Positions 15,101 to 25,986 of a stretch of 64,000 nt of DNA are shown here, piece after piece; position 1 is the stretch's first letter, and each line of letters opens with the position of its first letter. Source of the stretch: Siderastrea radians (Eukaryota; Cnidaria; Anthozoa; Scleractinia; Rhizangiidae); contig OZ024889.1 of assembly GCA_964017195.1 (NCBI GenBank), positions 65,353,858-65,417,857 of the forward strand, in the 5' to 3' direction. Made by a program: the position numbers and the translations under genes. The notes below the pieces were generated by a model. It was given only the letters and a program-made list of their open reading frames with translations. It was not told where the DNA came from and did no database searches.

Positions 15101-18100
15101 ATATCATCACCTTGAAGCAGGGGAGCAACACTGAAGGAGAAGGAGATAGCACACAACTCCCAAGTTTAGGTATTTTACTAGTTGAATCGCTTGTTTATAG
15201 TCACGTGTAGAATACTGATTTAACTTGAATTGAAATAGTGACATTGTTAACTAGAAATGCTCATTAGTATCGTCGTCGTCATCATCATCATCATCATCAT
15301 AATCATCATCATCATTGTTACTAGCATAACTATTACCCTCTTATTCTATTTAAATAGCGTTAACATTTAATTAGCGGCAGACGAGAAAACAACTGTATAC
15401 ACTGTGTTTAAGCACGAACCAAAGTACAGAATAATCACCGAACAAACGAGCAGAAGCCTATAATCGTACAAACGAACGGAACACAACATGTTGATCAACT
15501 GCTTAATAATCCTGAAGATTTTTTCGGCTTTTATGTGAACTCCTTCGTAGTGGATTTTGGTAGCATTCGATTGAGCCAAAACTGAGCTGCCGTCACACTG
15601 ACGTAAACTTAAAACACCCTAATTTCTCAAGGTAACATATTTTGAAGCTACTGCTTACATGATGTCTTAGCGTGTTTGGAAACGTAGCCAAACAAACATT
15701 TGTGGGCCGCTGTTTATGAGCACGATCTACTAATGTGTACACAATATTGAACGCTGGTTCACGGACGTGTTGTCTAACATCTTTACTCATTTACAGGTTG
15801 TGGCACCGCATTTGATTTTCATAAAACAATGGACTATATGTTTCTTGTTGGTAAGTCGGATGTTAACCAAAACTTACAATGAACAACGTTTCGAAATAGT
15901 GTATCAGTTACGAGGCACATTAACCACATTTAATGTATTTCAAGTGCAATTGTACAATATTTGGTTGGCTAGCAGAGACTGGAAAAACCATTATCTACTT
16001 AAATTGACCCACTTATAAAAAGATTTCGAGGTCCATTTAGTTGTCTTAAACCGTTGTTTTTTGTTTTCAAGAAACCTACTTTTAGAGTCTACTGTAAGAT
16101 CTCGGTTCAAGCCCCACGGTTATACAACATTGTGAGAGCTTTTTGGTTGAGAAGAACAAAACATTGTAGTTGTTGCAGTCGATTACTAGAACTTTATTTT
16201 TAAAAAAATGCCACTTAGTAGATGTGGTATGCTTATATGTAGGAGCGGGTATAACCGAGATAATGTTTTGTTACTAAACTGGTGGGCCTATAACCGACCT
16301 GGGCCTATAAACAGGATTTTACGGTATTTGTTTAACTTGTTTTCTTTCTCTTCATCAGGCACGGAAGAAGGAAAGATCCACAAGTGTTCGAAAACATATT
16401 CCAGCCAGTTTCTCGAAACTTACGACGTAAGTGCCATTGTATCTTACTCTCGAAGTCCTCTACGTTTTCTTCTGCAATAGTTCGTAAATTATCCGTGATC
16501 GCATGTATTTTTATTTTTTGTCTTTTACAGGCGCATCACATGGCAGTGTATTCAGTCAAGTGGAATCACTTTCATCCTAAGATCTTTATCTCCTGTAGTG
16601 CAGATTGGACGGTGAAAATTTGGGATCATAATTACCTGTAAGTCAGTTTAAATGTGCCTCAAAACTCTAGCCTGTTTGAAGGGTTTTCCTCTGACTTTTA
16701 AGTCTGCGGATTAAATTCTTATGTCTGACCATTCCGATGAAAGCTACTGAGCAGTACTTTCCTGTGGTACTGTTATTACGCTGTACAAAGTGGTTCTGGC
16801 TTTTACGTCTGCGGATTAAATTCTTAAGTCTGCCATTCGAATAAAAGCTATCGAGCTTTACTTTCCTGTGGTGTTGTTTATTACATTGTACAAGGTGGTT
16901 CTTTCTTTTAAGTCTGGAGAATAAATTCGACCGTTCGAGTGAAAGCCGCTGAGCAGTACTTGCTGTGGTTTTATTTATTACGCTGTACAATGAAGTTCTG
17001 ACTTTTAAGTCTGCAGATTAAATTCTCAAGCCTGACCATTCAAATGAAAGCTACTGAGCAGTACTTTCCTGTGGTGCTGTAGTAGTGTTGTACAAGGTCG
17101 TTCTAACGTTTGAGTGTGTAGATAAAATCTCACTCTGCCCTTTCGAATGAAAGTTCTCTTGATTACTCTTCAATGGAATGTTTCGTTTTCCAGTTTATCT
17201 CAGGTCAGAAGTTATGATAAACTGTAGTCACAAGTTAGTGACATATACTCATTGTTCGTATTTACAGTGAACCCATGTTTACGTTTGACCTGAACAACTC
17301 TGTTGGTGATGTGGCATGGGCACCTTACGCCTCTACAGTGTTTGCAGCTTGTACAACTGATGGCCGGGTAAAACATCGAACTATTCCCATTTCGTTATCT
17401 GCAACAAATAATTTGTTTTTAATTTAGCAATATACGTGGTGTAAGATGCACTCCCCGAAAACTTTTGTACACGCTACCCTCTGTCATTGAAACCCACAGG
17501 GATAATAAAATAATTTCACTAAATTACTGCGCAGAGCTGACATGCAAGTCTTCTAGGGACCAATGGAAATGTTTGTAAGGAGATACGTGTATTGTGGAAG
17601 AGTCCGTTGAGAGAGTTTCGACTGAAGCTCAGAAACGATAAACTGTATTAGCTATTGAGAGTAGCAATGTAACTTCTTTTTCTCAAGATGAATTCACTGA
17701 CACAGAATCAGTTTTTACAAAATTTAGTTCCCTGAAATATCTCCCTGAAGTGTTCAAGACCTTCCGATATTGAGCATAAATGATGATGTCTGCGTTAGAG
17801 TATTAAGTGATTGTACGGCGTGTAGTTCAAGTAATAGAGAAAACGTATTGACATTGCTGTTGCAGGTTTATGTGTATGATCTAAACGTGAACAAGTACGA
17901 GCCGTTATGCGAACAATCAGGTGAGAGGGTGCATTAGTGACCTCGGTTTTTCAGTGCCTTTGGTGTCTTTTGTAATACACAGTGAGTGACGAGGACTGTG
18001 ACCAGTTGAGTAGTGGAAGGCAAACATATCTTGCATCTGGACACTGCAAAACAACCAGTCTTTCAATTTGGGGGGGGGGGGGGGGAACATGGAGCACCTT

Positions 18101-21100
18101 TTATTCGGCCGAATAGTACGAAAATTCTAGCAGCGAAGTCAAATAAAACGGAGACTTCCGATGAAAAATTCTCGAAAATTTGGGTTTACCTTGCGAAGTT
18201 GCCCTCTTTTTTCGGAAATGTCAAGATTATTAAACAACATGAGCTTGTAAGAAAAAGAAGGATTACTGGCTGAGTCACGCATATTTCTTGGTTTGAATCC
18301 TATCTTTTTCCAATGCGGCAATTTTTGGAGGGGCGGGGGGGGGGGGTAGAATAGTTTTTAAAGTTTCGTTCATAGAAAAGGCAGAATAGCAAGGAAATGA
18401 TATCTGTTATTAAAGCTTAAAGTGAGAACGGCTACTTTCTTACCTTGCAAAGTTTCACAGCTTTCCGGGACTAAATGTTCTTTTTCTTGTTTGTTTTTGT
18501 CTGAGTTAATCACAAATACGTTGTGACACAATTCAAAACGGAACCGGTACTAGTCACTACAAGTAGGCCGCTGGCGTTAACCAAAACTTACAAAAAGACG
18601 CTAGGAAAAAAGCCGCTTCAGGCTTTAAACAGCTGCCAGTCGTTGCCAGTCCGTTCCTTTGGGCATTGTGACGTGTTCTGTTCTATTTGCACACGTTTCG
18701 CGCGCTCGAGCACATCTCCGCGCGCACTCTTAAATTGCCTGAGTCAGCCAAACGGCGGTATTCATTCGACCGACAATAGCCGGTTTGGATTTCGAATTTT
18801 TGCAACCTCTGCTTGACTGCACCGGTCAGGAATAAATGACCTCGTTAAAAAAAATCGGTCCAAAGTCTTTGAAAACGAACGAAAGTCAGTTAAAACACAA
18901 AGGGTTTGCGAGTAAAACGTTAGTGTGTAGTTGAACGTTTGTAAACTCTTTTCGACTCTTGTTCTTGCTACAACCGGGCATTACTTGATCTCTTCAAAAG
19001 CTGTTCTTTTCGGCTAGACTTACGTTTAATTTTATTTGTGTTAACAGTGGCTAACAAGAAGAGAACAAAGCTTACTCATTTGGCGTTCAACCCAGAATAT
19101 CCAGTACTTATTGTTGGGGACGACAGGTGAGCTGCTACGTCTACCGAATATGCATGATTTTTATTTTGTACCAAAAGTGACTTTGGGAGTTGTGTGGGAA
19201 GGTCATTTCTAGAGGGGTCCGAGCCAGTTATCGGCATCTAAATGCTAACTCATCGAAAAGTAACGACTGAAATTTCTTCTCATACAAAACTATAGCATTG
19301 TTATTTCACAGGAGCCTATTTGTCGCTCGTCTCTACAAAAAGAGATCCAGCTCGGTTTGTCTATTCGTTATGTTCCACTGCACTCAAATATGATGAACTC
19401 AACTATGTTTTCATTTGCTTATCCCTATAGTAGAGTAAACTTTTGTGGAAATTGTTTATGCTGGTAATACTTTTTTGTTTGGGCTTTTTTGTGAATCGTG
19501 AAAATACCCGCAAAAATTTGGTTCTATGCGGTAGTCGATTTCCAGCGCTCGGCCAAGTGCCGTTAAATTTGTAGCTACTATTCGTCACGGTCTCGATCAC
19601 TCAGTGATATCTTAGCGTAACTCTCTTGTCACAGTCATGTAGTTACTGTTAACCTTCTTTGTTCGCAGGGGCCACGTAACATCCTTAAAGTTATCACCAA
19701 ATCTTAGAAAAGCTACACAGCCCAAGGTACGCTGTTGTTATGAGAACTTTTTTGTTGCGTATAGTAACAGGCCTAACTAAACAATCAAAGTAGTGTTTTG
19801 AAAACTTAGGTTTGGAGTTAACTACCACGCTCGTTTTTGTTGAAAAAATTAGCACTTATGATGCGTATTTTCCTTCTTTCTTTTTTTTTTTTGGGGGGGG
19901 GGGGGCGGGGGTTTACACTCTATCACTAAATGGGGGAACATGAGACTACACACAAAGACTACACACGATTCAACTGTTAATGTGAAGGGGGTGAGGGGGT
20001 GAACTATTCAGTGTATCTTAGGCTCGATCTTTTGGGGCTTTGTTGAAGTACTTGGATGCATTTGCCTAAACAGTTTCTACTTTGTTTCGTGGGATTATGT
20101 TTGTTTTGTCCCTTCATAGCTTTAATGTTATTTTTCAACCAGTTCACCTTCGTCCTCGAGAATTGTTTTTTCAAGTTCCAGTTCATTTTGGAAGTTATCT
20201 TCAGTTACAGTTGCTAACTGCTTAAGCATCGGACCTGAGTATTGAATAATGTTCCATCTCCTTTGTCCTTTTCAAATATTCCCCACACCCAGTACGCTCT
20301 AACACAGTTTATTACCTTTATAATTTCATTCCTGTCTCTACTTCTCTTTAACACAGATTTATATTCTTGTAACTGTTGGTGGTAACTGTAACAATGATAC
20401 TAAAATATCCCTTGTAAGCAGCTGCCTAACCAGCTGCTGTAAAAAAAGGCGTAGAAAACACATAAACCTGAATAAGACTGAACTAAACGTGTATCACTCA
20501 CTGTAAACGCATACGTAATATAACATCTTTCATGTTCTGTTACTAATGTGCTGTGACTTTTCACTCACTAACTCACTTTGTTGCTGCTTGGTTGTTTTAA
20601 GGAGGAGATTCCTCTTCTTGTGCTCACACAAGCTGTAGATTCTGATGAAGACGAACCCTGTTCACCGCCTCCGATAGTGTTTGTCCCCGTATGACTTCTC
20701 ATGTTTACTTTATACTTTGACTCTGTGAAACTTTAACTGCTGTTTGCTGTTCCACAAGACAGCTGTATAACATTCATTTCTTGCTTTTAACTCTTTGATT
20801 ACTAAGAGTGTCTAACTAACTAATTCCTATTTACATTGGCTGTGGCATTTCATTTTGAAGGATTGTTGAAAGCGAAATTATATTGTGTAGCCTGTTCCAG
20901 GCGTTCAGATAGTGGAGCGCGAGCGAAAATTAAAGCGAGCGAAAGAGCGGGAAAAAAAAAACGAGGGGAGACTGGAGAAGAGCAGTCTCCCCTCGTTTTT
21001 CTCCCGCTCTTTCGCTCGCTTTATTTTTCGCTCGCGCTCCACTATCTGAACGCCTGGAACAGGCTATATATTGTGTTGTTGCAGAGCAAAAGTCTTTGAA

Positions 21101-21876
21101 TTAACTTTAAAGAATCGTGCACGGTAGACAGCTTGAGACTTAATCAGCAAGTTTTAAATTCCTTATTCTAATTCGACACTTTAATAATGTACTTTCTCAG
21201 CTTTGTAATGCACAAAACAATCCACTGTCACTCGCTGTGGTCTTTCGGAGGCCTTTTTGTTCTTCCACAGCTGCACGCAATGGATTATTTTCTGGTGGCT
21301 TATTGGCCTTTCTCTTATCTATCCTTATCAGGGCCGTAGCCAGAAAAAAGTTATCACTGAGGCAATATCCATGGTTAAAATTATGACTGAGGCAATGTCC
21401 ATAGTTAAATTCTCTCCCTAGGTATTTAGGGTGTTCAACGAAAAAAGTGACTGAGGCAAGTGCCTCGGTTTGCCTCATACTGGCTACGGCCCTGCTTATC
21501 CATCACTAAAATCTTCTCTCCCGCTCTGTTTGTTTAAAGAGATTTCGTGCTCCCTCCTTTATTTGAAGTTGCACTCTCTTTCGCTTTTCGATCAGTCAAA
21601 CTCAAGTTCATGCGGCCCCCTTTCGTCCAGTCATCTTCATTCATCATACAATAACTTTTGCGCCATTTTTTTTTTATCTGGCCCTTTTGCATCTGTGTAT
21701 GCAGCCATTTAATTCCGATAATTTTTAAGGCAATTTCAAGGCCTAGTCACTGTTTTGTTTACCTGACTTGAGGCATTTTTTGTTTGTTTCAGGAGAAAGC
21801 TAAAGGACCTGAAAACGAAGTGGCCAAAATGGAGAAACTTCTGAGTCTTGTCAGGGAACCATCAGCAAAGAATTAA
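198..21876 (+). CDS. DNAI1: Axonemal dynein intermediate chain 1, C-terminal ~605 residues (5' exons outside window)
   Basis: WD-repeat intermediate chain of the outer dynein arm, which anchors dynein heavy chains to the doublet microtubules of motile cilia. I read 23 in-frame exons with GT-AG borders: 198-262, 2429-2493, 6014-6139, 6229-6288, 6624-6665, 7288-7377, 8152-8236, 11189-11306, 11486-11529, 11926-11992, 12720-12805, 13508-13608, 14532-14621, 15082-15169, 15797-15850, 16359-16426, 16531-16637, 17268-17367, 17866-17920, 19048-19126, 19669-19726, 20602-20688 and 21793-21876 (TAA). All phases agree. Diagnostic stretches are [93 protein letters not shown] and [13 protein letters not shown]; they match what I recall of human DNAI1 (about 699 residues). 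The WD-repeat propeller fills the second half. About 95 N-terminal residues are missing to the left. The last three exons are phase 0. Introns hold many transposons listed separately. Identity is very secure; a paralogue such as DNAI2 fits much less well. Confidence 0.96.
3290..3860. repeat. Inverted repeat built of GGACC/GGTCC units
   Basis: The left arm (3290-3420) and right arm (3725-3860) mirror each other: AGCCGGTGTC opens the left side and GACACCGGCT closes the right. The arms consist of short repeats of the type 'tccaaatccgctagcggatt' with poly-C/poly-G runs. It looks like an element nested in the 3222-5629 transposon or a subterminal part of it. I found no clear target-site duplication. 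Confidence 0.6.
3961..4195. mobile_element. 235-bp MITE, TTA duplication (PIF/Harbinger-like)
   Basis: Near-palindromic over its full length. It starts AGCAGCCTTCACACGTCAAA and ends with the complementary AGGCTGCT; TTA flanks both sides (3958-3960, 4196-4198). The arms repeat TTGGCAAAC/GTTTGCCAA. A 3-bp TWA duplication is the rule for PIF/Harbinger elements, so I infer that superfamily. It is nested inside the 3222-5629 element. Confidence 0.75.
4372..4818 (-). pseudogene. Decayed Penelope-like reverse transcriptase fragment
   Basis: Read on the minus strand, two overlapping frames give pieces typical of Penelope-like elements: a [11 protein letters not shown] stretch (the RT catalytic region, normally R-Y-I-D-D-I-F), then, in another frame, a region reading [18 protein letters not shown] and RGEALR.LRTNS, followed by an internal TGA. 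At least one frameshift and one stop break it. It is a relic inside the 3222-5629 element and cannot be functional. Family assignment is from memory of conserved Penelope RT motifs. Confidence 0.7.
6837..7029. mobile_element. Small inverted-repeat element (MITE)
   Basis: ATTGCTCAGGTGATTAT at the left is mirrored by ATAATCACCTGAGCAAT at the right (17 bp, perfect). The interior is AT-rich with a short GC patch. Related sequence extends left to about 6785 (TATTCGCCAAAGGCGAA, itself palindromic). No clear target-site duplication was found. It lies in a DNAI1 intron. Confidence 0.6.
7737..8000 (+). mobile_element. tRNA-derived SINE
   Basis: The head resembles a tRNA: an A-box-like GTGTAAGTGGTTAGCAC and a perfect B-box GGTTCGACGCC at spacing typical of a tRNA gene, followed by a body containing 'ggtaccggcgtgaaaacc', 'gatggactagcatctcatcc' and 'ctacagaaaccgggtaagct', then a T-rich tail (8015-8035). 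The body looks like a SINE seen often in coral genomes, from memory. It is intronic in DNAI1 and in the same direction. Confidence 0.75.
8726..8747. promoter_or_regulatory. Two palindromic TGACGTCA (CRE-type) sites 14 bp apart
   Basis: Two exact 8-bp TGACGTCA sites occur at 8726-8733 and 8740-8747 within a DNAI1 intron. TGACGTCA is the full CREB/ATF consensus. They may be functional enhancer sites or simply the symmetric core of a transposon fragment; nothing in the sequence decides between these. Confidence 0.3.
10441..11030. repeat. Mosaic of GGCCAAACGAGA repeats
   Basis: The motif GGCCAAACGAGA or close variants occurs near 10447, 10534, 10873 and 10978, with an isolated copy near 9249, all in one direction and each followed by GAGAGTT/AACTCTC-rich DNA. 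This looks like several copies of one small element family inserted into each other inside a DNAI1 intron. Open frames over this region are repeat artefacts. Confidence 0.55.
12348..12590. repeat. Dispersed inverted repeat with GACGTTTCGAG core
   Basis: The left arm (ACTAAGTTGGTAAGGTAAAT through GACGTTTCGAGT, 12411-12470) is mirrored by the right arm (GCTCGAAACGT through AATTTACCTTATCAACTCAG, 12500-12563). The 5' part (GTTAGTTTCTA...CTGTGGTGCTGCGTCG) recurs at 14280 and 58970. It resembles terminal sequence of Penelope-like elements as I remember it from cnidarians; the class is an inference. Confidence 0.6.
13744..14024. mobile_element. 281-bp MITE, TTA duplication (PIF/Harbinger-like)
   Basis: Ends are AGGAACTGTTACACGAGGCA and the complementary TGCCTCGTGTAACAGCGCCT, with TTA on each side (13741-13743, 14025-14027). 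The interior is full of GTTGCAA/TTGCAAC inverted copies. It lies in the DNAI1 intron between exons 13508-13608 and 14532-14621. Confidence 0.8.
14280..14425. repeat. Copy of the GACGTTTCGAG dispersed repeat
   Basis: It shares GTGGTGCTGCGTCGGTGGGG-like sequence, 'caactcagttgataaggtaa', 'ggccaccgtaaagaaattcg' and 'agctgacgttt' with the copies at 12348 and 58968. It is a single arm, without the mirrored half seen at 12348. Confidence 0.6.
15268..15318. repeat. (TCA/TCG)n microsatellite
   Basis: Trinucleotide run of GTC then ATC units, with one interruption, in a DNAI1 intron. Confidence 0.9.
16690..17165. repeat. Tandem minisatellite, about 105-bp unit, ~5 copies
   Basis: Successive diverged units each contain 'cttttaagtctgcggattaa', 'gaaagctactgagcagtact' and 'gctgtacaa'. 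Copies begin near 16692, 16799, 16907, 17000 and 17106; the last is degraded. The array lies entirely within the DNAI1 intron after exon 16531-16637. Confidence 0.85.
20889..21066. mobile_element. 178-bp near-perfect hairpin MITE with 10-bp TSD
   Basis: It runs from AGCCTGTTCCAGGCGTTCAG to its complement CTGAACGCCTGGAACAGGCT(A), with arms of about 75 bp and only a short loop. The direct repeat TATATTGTGT flanks it (20879-20888, 21067-21076). A 9-10-bp duplication and long terminal inverted repeats suggest a Mutator-like (MULE) origin. A related copy is at 59449-59610. It sits in the last DNAI1 intron. Confidence 0.8.
21329..21494. mobile_element. 166-bp MITE with CAGGGCCGTAGCCAG ends
   Basis: The 15-bp terminal inverted repeat CAGGGCCGTAGCCAG is perfect. 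CTTAT flanks both ends (21324-21328, 21495-21499). The interior holds three copies of 'tgactgaggcaa'-like sequence. It lies in the last DNAI1 intron. Confidence 0.75.
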
Positions 21877-22274
21877 TGCCTATTATTCCACCCCCGCACG
21901 ATAAAAAGAAAGAAATATCTTACAAACGCTTGGAGAAAAGTTGCCTACGGTGTACAAAGCAAGAGATTCCGTGCATTGTAAAAAGCCTGTTTGTTTTGGA
22001 ATTTTGTCTTGTTTTTTAATGAAATGTTGTGCACATGAAGACGTAATAACTCGATTAACACTCGCAAATAGTTACATTCATTCCCTGAGTGTGCAAGTCT
22101 TTTTCAGTTTTATTTGCGCTTTTCCCTCCAAAAGAGAAGAAAATAGCTATAATATCCCATGTATATATATTTTAATGGTGTAGATTCATTCGATTAGTGG
22201 TCGTAAGAGGAACGAAGGTTATTTCACGATGTGAGGTGTGGTATTGCTTTTTTGTAAGGAAGCCATTATTAGTG

Positions 22275-22280
22275 AATAAA
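22275..22280 (+). promoter_or_regulatory. Likely polyadenylation signal of DNAI1
   Basis: A canonical AATAAA lies about 400 nt after the DNAI1 stop codon, at the end of an AT-rich stretch without further coding potential. It is the first convincing signal on this strand, but such hexamers are common in AT-rich DNA. Confidence 0.5.
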
Positions 22281-23236
22281 CAATGTTTTTATCCCAGGGG
22301 TGCTGGTCTGTATTTGTTTCATCCCCGATTTTACCTCTTAATCAATTCACCAAATGATTGTATTTAACCCAGTTCTATGCTGATTACACTTACCCAGATG
22401 TTGGCTTATCTTTCCTGTCATTTTCTGACGTGCTTAACGTGTCTTTCTGACATTGTACGAAGTGTGACCGTTGTGCAGTCTTAATTCGCAAAAACAGGGC
22501 TTAATCACTTGGTTAACCAAGAAAAGGTAAACGTTTGTTTGATCTAATGCAAAACCCAAATGGCGGCCGTATCGGAAGCGTTGGCGTAAGAAGAAAATCC
22601 GCTTTTGGAAATTCTGTATCTTTTAGTCCATCAAAAAAAAGGACGACATTACATAATAAACACACCTACCTTTTGCAACGGTGTTTTCCTATCTTTTCGA
22701 CCTGAAGACATTTTCAATTGAACTCGAACAGGTACGTCCTATCAGAAGCAGTTTCTCTTTCCGACTAGCATGTTCTGCGCTGTGACGCAAACAAACGCAG
22801 GGAAAGGCGCGCGCTTTTGTCAGCCAATCTGATTCACTGTTAAATCGCTGCCACTCGAGCGTGAGTGACAGCCGCGAGCAAGAAAAGCTCGATACCCTGC
22901 ACTGTATCGTAGTCTAGAGTTCCTTGGCGTCGGCGTCGTCGTAGCATCGATTACTTTGGCGCGTCGGCATCGGCATCGGCCCATTCTTATTTCAAAGGTG
23001 TTTTTTGTTATTGTTTTTGTTTGTTTGTTGTTGTTTTTCTATATCTGAGAGAGCCGCGCTTCACGTCTGTTTCATGTGACTGTTTACTCGCTAACTCATA
23101 AATAATAAACCGATCATGAAGTCCGAAATGTATATTGATTTTTAATATTAGAGATAGCATATCACAAATTTCAAATTAAAAAAAGCTTGACGATCCCATA
23201 TCCTATCACGTGGCGGACCATGTCTGCCTTAAGCAG

Positions 23237-23345
23237 CCTGGTACCCAGGCGTTCTCCTCCCGAGGTGCGAAATGTCGTGACGTCACTAAATGAGGCCTCC
23301 GGAGAACCATTCGTGTGAGCGAGAAGAGAACGCCTGGGTACTAGG
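23237..23345. mobile_element. Small hairpin MITE with TACCCAGGCGTTCTC arms
   Basis: CCTGGTACCCAGGCGTTCTC on the left is mirrored by GAGAACGCCTGGGTACTAGG on the right. The interior holds a TGACGTCA palindrome. No target-site duplication was resolved. Confidence 0.65.
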
Positions 23346-23471
23346 TTGTGACCTAAGATTTCCATTCCACTGTGGGCCAAGTTGCGTCAGATCGCTGCTA
23401 ACGAATAGGCGCTACACGTGCGTTGGTAAATCTGTAGAACGACATTGCACCAGGGCCACAGACAACTGGCA

Positions 23472-23577
23472 CTGTAGTATCCTTATTGATGTTGCATTGT
23501 GTTGTCCTTATTGGTATCGGATTGCGGTATCCTTATTGATTTTGCATTGTGGTATCCTTATTGATATTGCAATTTTC
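23472..23577. repeat. Tandem repeat, ~27-bp unit, 4 copies
   Basis: Four adjacent copies of 'gtatccttattgattttgca' plus a TTGTG spacer, slightly diverged, in non-coding spacer DNA. Confidence 0.8.
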
Positions 23578-24259
23578 TGTAAACTCGGATTGGAATGAAT
23601 CTGGGGAGGCGTCTCATGGCCTGACGACTTCCGTGGGTTTTTGCTATCTTTTTTATTATTTTTAATTTCAATATTTTCCTGCATTTCTTACAATCATTAA
23701 ATCATGCTAAAATTATAAATTCAAAGGTTCAACAAAAAGGAATTTCACCAAGCTAACCATTATTTTTTAATCAATCCTTAATAAACAAAATCAAATTAAG
23801 GCGATTTTTTTCATGGAAAATTTTACGAGTGTTTGTAATATTACTTAATTTAAATAAAGCGATCTCCTGCCCATCACCAAACTCGGTGCACCTAACTCAA
23901 ACATGTCGGTTATACCTATAGCGTTATCAGCAAGCTTCTTCAGTTCCTCGAACTGCGGACTGTGACAGAATGGGGTCGAGTCCATCGTCTAAAACAACTT
24001 CTTCTTCAACGTTTCTCAGAGTACTTCTTCATATTTACTCGCAACTGCATCCACTGAAAACTTCCGAAATGATAATAATACTGGCTAAAGAAGTAAAACT
24101 GGATACCTCAACCATTGAGAAAAGGCAATTTAATTGATTCACATTTCAACATATGAAGGCTATATAATCCTAACGGGACTGCAACAAGTGTTACCAGAAC
24201 TAGTGAGCAAAACTTTGCAGCAACTAATTACTTTGCTTGTTCTAAAACAATAAAAAGGT

Positions 24260-24385
24260 GCATTAAGTGGGATAATGCCTTCTATCCTCGGCCTTGTTAA
24301 AAATAACGACCTCGCGCTTCTCGCTCGGTCGTTGTTTTTAAGAAGACCGAGAAGAGAGGGCATTATCCTACATTTAGTCCATTCA
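24260..24385. repeat. Inverted repeat around a GGTCGTTATTTTTAA hairpin
   Basis: GGATAATGCC (24270) is mirrored by GGCATTATCC (24359). Inside is a second inverted pair, AAAAATAACGACC and GGTCGTTGTTTTTAA. It has the layout of a small MITE; the ends were not defined. Confidence 0.5.
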
Positions 24386-25986
24386 ACACCCTTGAGATGA
24401 CACTGAAAATAAGAAACCATACCCTGCAGCGAATTTCAAGCTCCGTCATGGACACATTTTTGATCGACGGCTTCCGATTGGTTCATCAAGGCCGTATGCA
24501 GGGAGACACAAGCTGATTTGCATATTACATTCAATTATTCGGCTCCGCCTTCGATCGACCGTGTACTCGGCTCGAAAGCTACACAGGAGCTACATAGCAG
24601 ATAGTGGAAATTACCGTGGACTTATATCCCCCGAGAAGAGAAGGTTGCTCCTTGTTTGCACCAGCTTTTCCATAACTAAGGTAGGAATAAATATCCGTGC
24701 CTGAATGAAAAAAAAGTTAGTTGAAGCAACTTTGCACATGGCTGGTAAAAGAGGGTAGCTTTCACGGGGGCGAAATATCGTTTTCACCAAGACATTTTTT
24801 TCCATAGTCTTAATGCCGAGAGCTGGCTGCGAATGTGTAAGATCTAAACTTTAAAAAGGTGGGACATGTAAGATTAGGTGCTTATCTTTGCTGACGGAAA
24901 ACCCTGACTTTTTTTAGACCTTGGCTTGGGAGACGGGGCAACCACTCCCAACGTTTTCGACGTGAAATAAATACACCTTATTCGTTGTTTTTTGTTGATA
25001 ATACGCGCGGATATATTGCAAGTTACGTAGTATTTTTTCCGAGCCCTGCACTGGTGGGCGAGGAAAAATGCGAGCAACGGGTAAAGTGTCCTCGCGTATT
25101 ATCGACCAAAACACCGAATAATAGGTTCATTATTTTAAAAATGGATCTGTAACGAGGAGTTTTCATAATAACAATTATTTATAAAACGTTATTCTGGTTA
25201 AAAATTTTTGTGTTCGAAAATGTAAAATACAAAAGTTAAAAGATCCCAACGTTTCAGCCAAAACTTCAGCCGTCATCAGAGGAAAGTGATAAGAAAATTT
25301 TACAAAAAGGTGATTTCACAAACCCGATTCTTATATGCTAATAAGCATCGTTGTATGTTGCGAAGAACAATAAAGAAAGCACGCACCAAAGTTAAACCAT
25401 TGTTTCCATTTTCGAAATTGTGTACATGCTTGTGTGTGATATCTGAATGGTTTGCAAGGACAATAGACAACGGTAAGTTACAACGTGTAAAAGAGTCACT
25501 TGAACAAGCCAGCTAGATTTCGATTTACAAAGAGAAATAAATCTTAATCTTAATCTTTGCTTGCCCTTCATCTGCATACTTCAGCAACTCCTTTTACCTG
25601 CAGAAATCACTGATACAGTGCTGAACACAGGCTATAGTGATATCCGGTGACTTGGGGACTTTTGTCTTCTCTATGAACTTAATGAAATCGTAATTTAGGC
25701 TATACGCTTTTTGTGTCATCCTTCACAGATACTACTATTAAACCTATTTGTTTTACTTCTTTGGCATCGGACGTCCATAATATCATTGTAATCTAGTTAG
25801 ATTTTTAGATTTGAATTTTTAAATCTTAGATTCCCTGTTGTTTTTTAGTTTTTTTTAAAAATCTTATTTCACAGTTGAGCATGTGCATAACAAGTAATAA
25901 ATCACTTCTGCTGTATGGGACTTACCGTAACATATTGTTTTTACAGCCAGTATCAAAAGGGGGCACCAAGTTACATCCAGTGGATC

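Larger units (their letters stand above)
22281..25986. other. Intergenic spacer between DNAI1 and the fucosyltransferase gene
   Basis: I see no supported gene. Contents: a CpG-richer patch with 'aaATGGCGGCCGT' near 22559, a GTCGGC/GCATCG repeat near 22925-22980, three small repeats listed separately, and a possible retroelement 3' tail (TCTTAA repeats) ending near 25558. The final 40 bp before the fucosyltransferase start contain an intron-acceptor-like tract (TTTTTACAG, 25939-25947), so an upstream untranslated exon is possible. Confidence 0.5.

Noticed and set aside
22559..22586. ATGGCGGCCGTATCGGAAGC followed by a GTAAGA donor, as first coding exon of the fucosyltransferase
   Set aside because: It would join in frame to the acceptor at 25947, but the exon is only ~26 nt and the internal ATG at 25987 already gives a standard signal anchor with good start context.
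23472..23577. CRISPR-like spaced repeats
   Set aside because: Units are directly adjacent without unique spacers, and this is animal nuclear DNA.
25286..25516. 76-residue basic frame
   Set aside because: No recognisable domain; it sits before a TCTTAA-type tail and may be a retroelement 3' remnant, but evidence is too thin to list as a gene.
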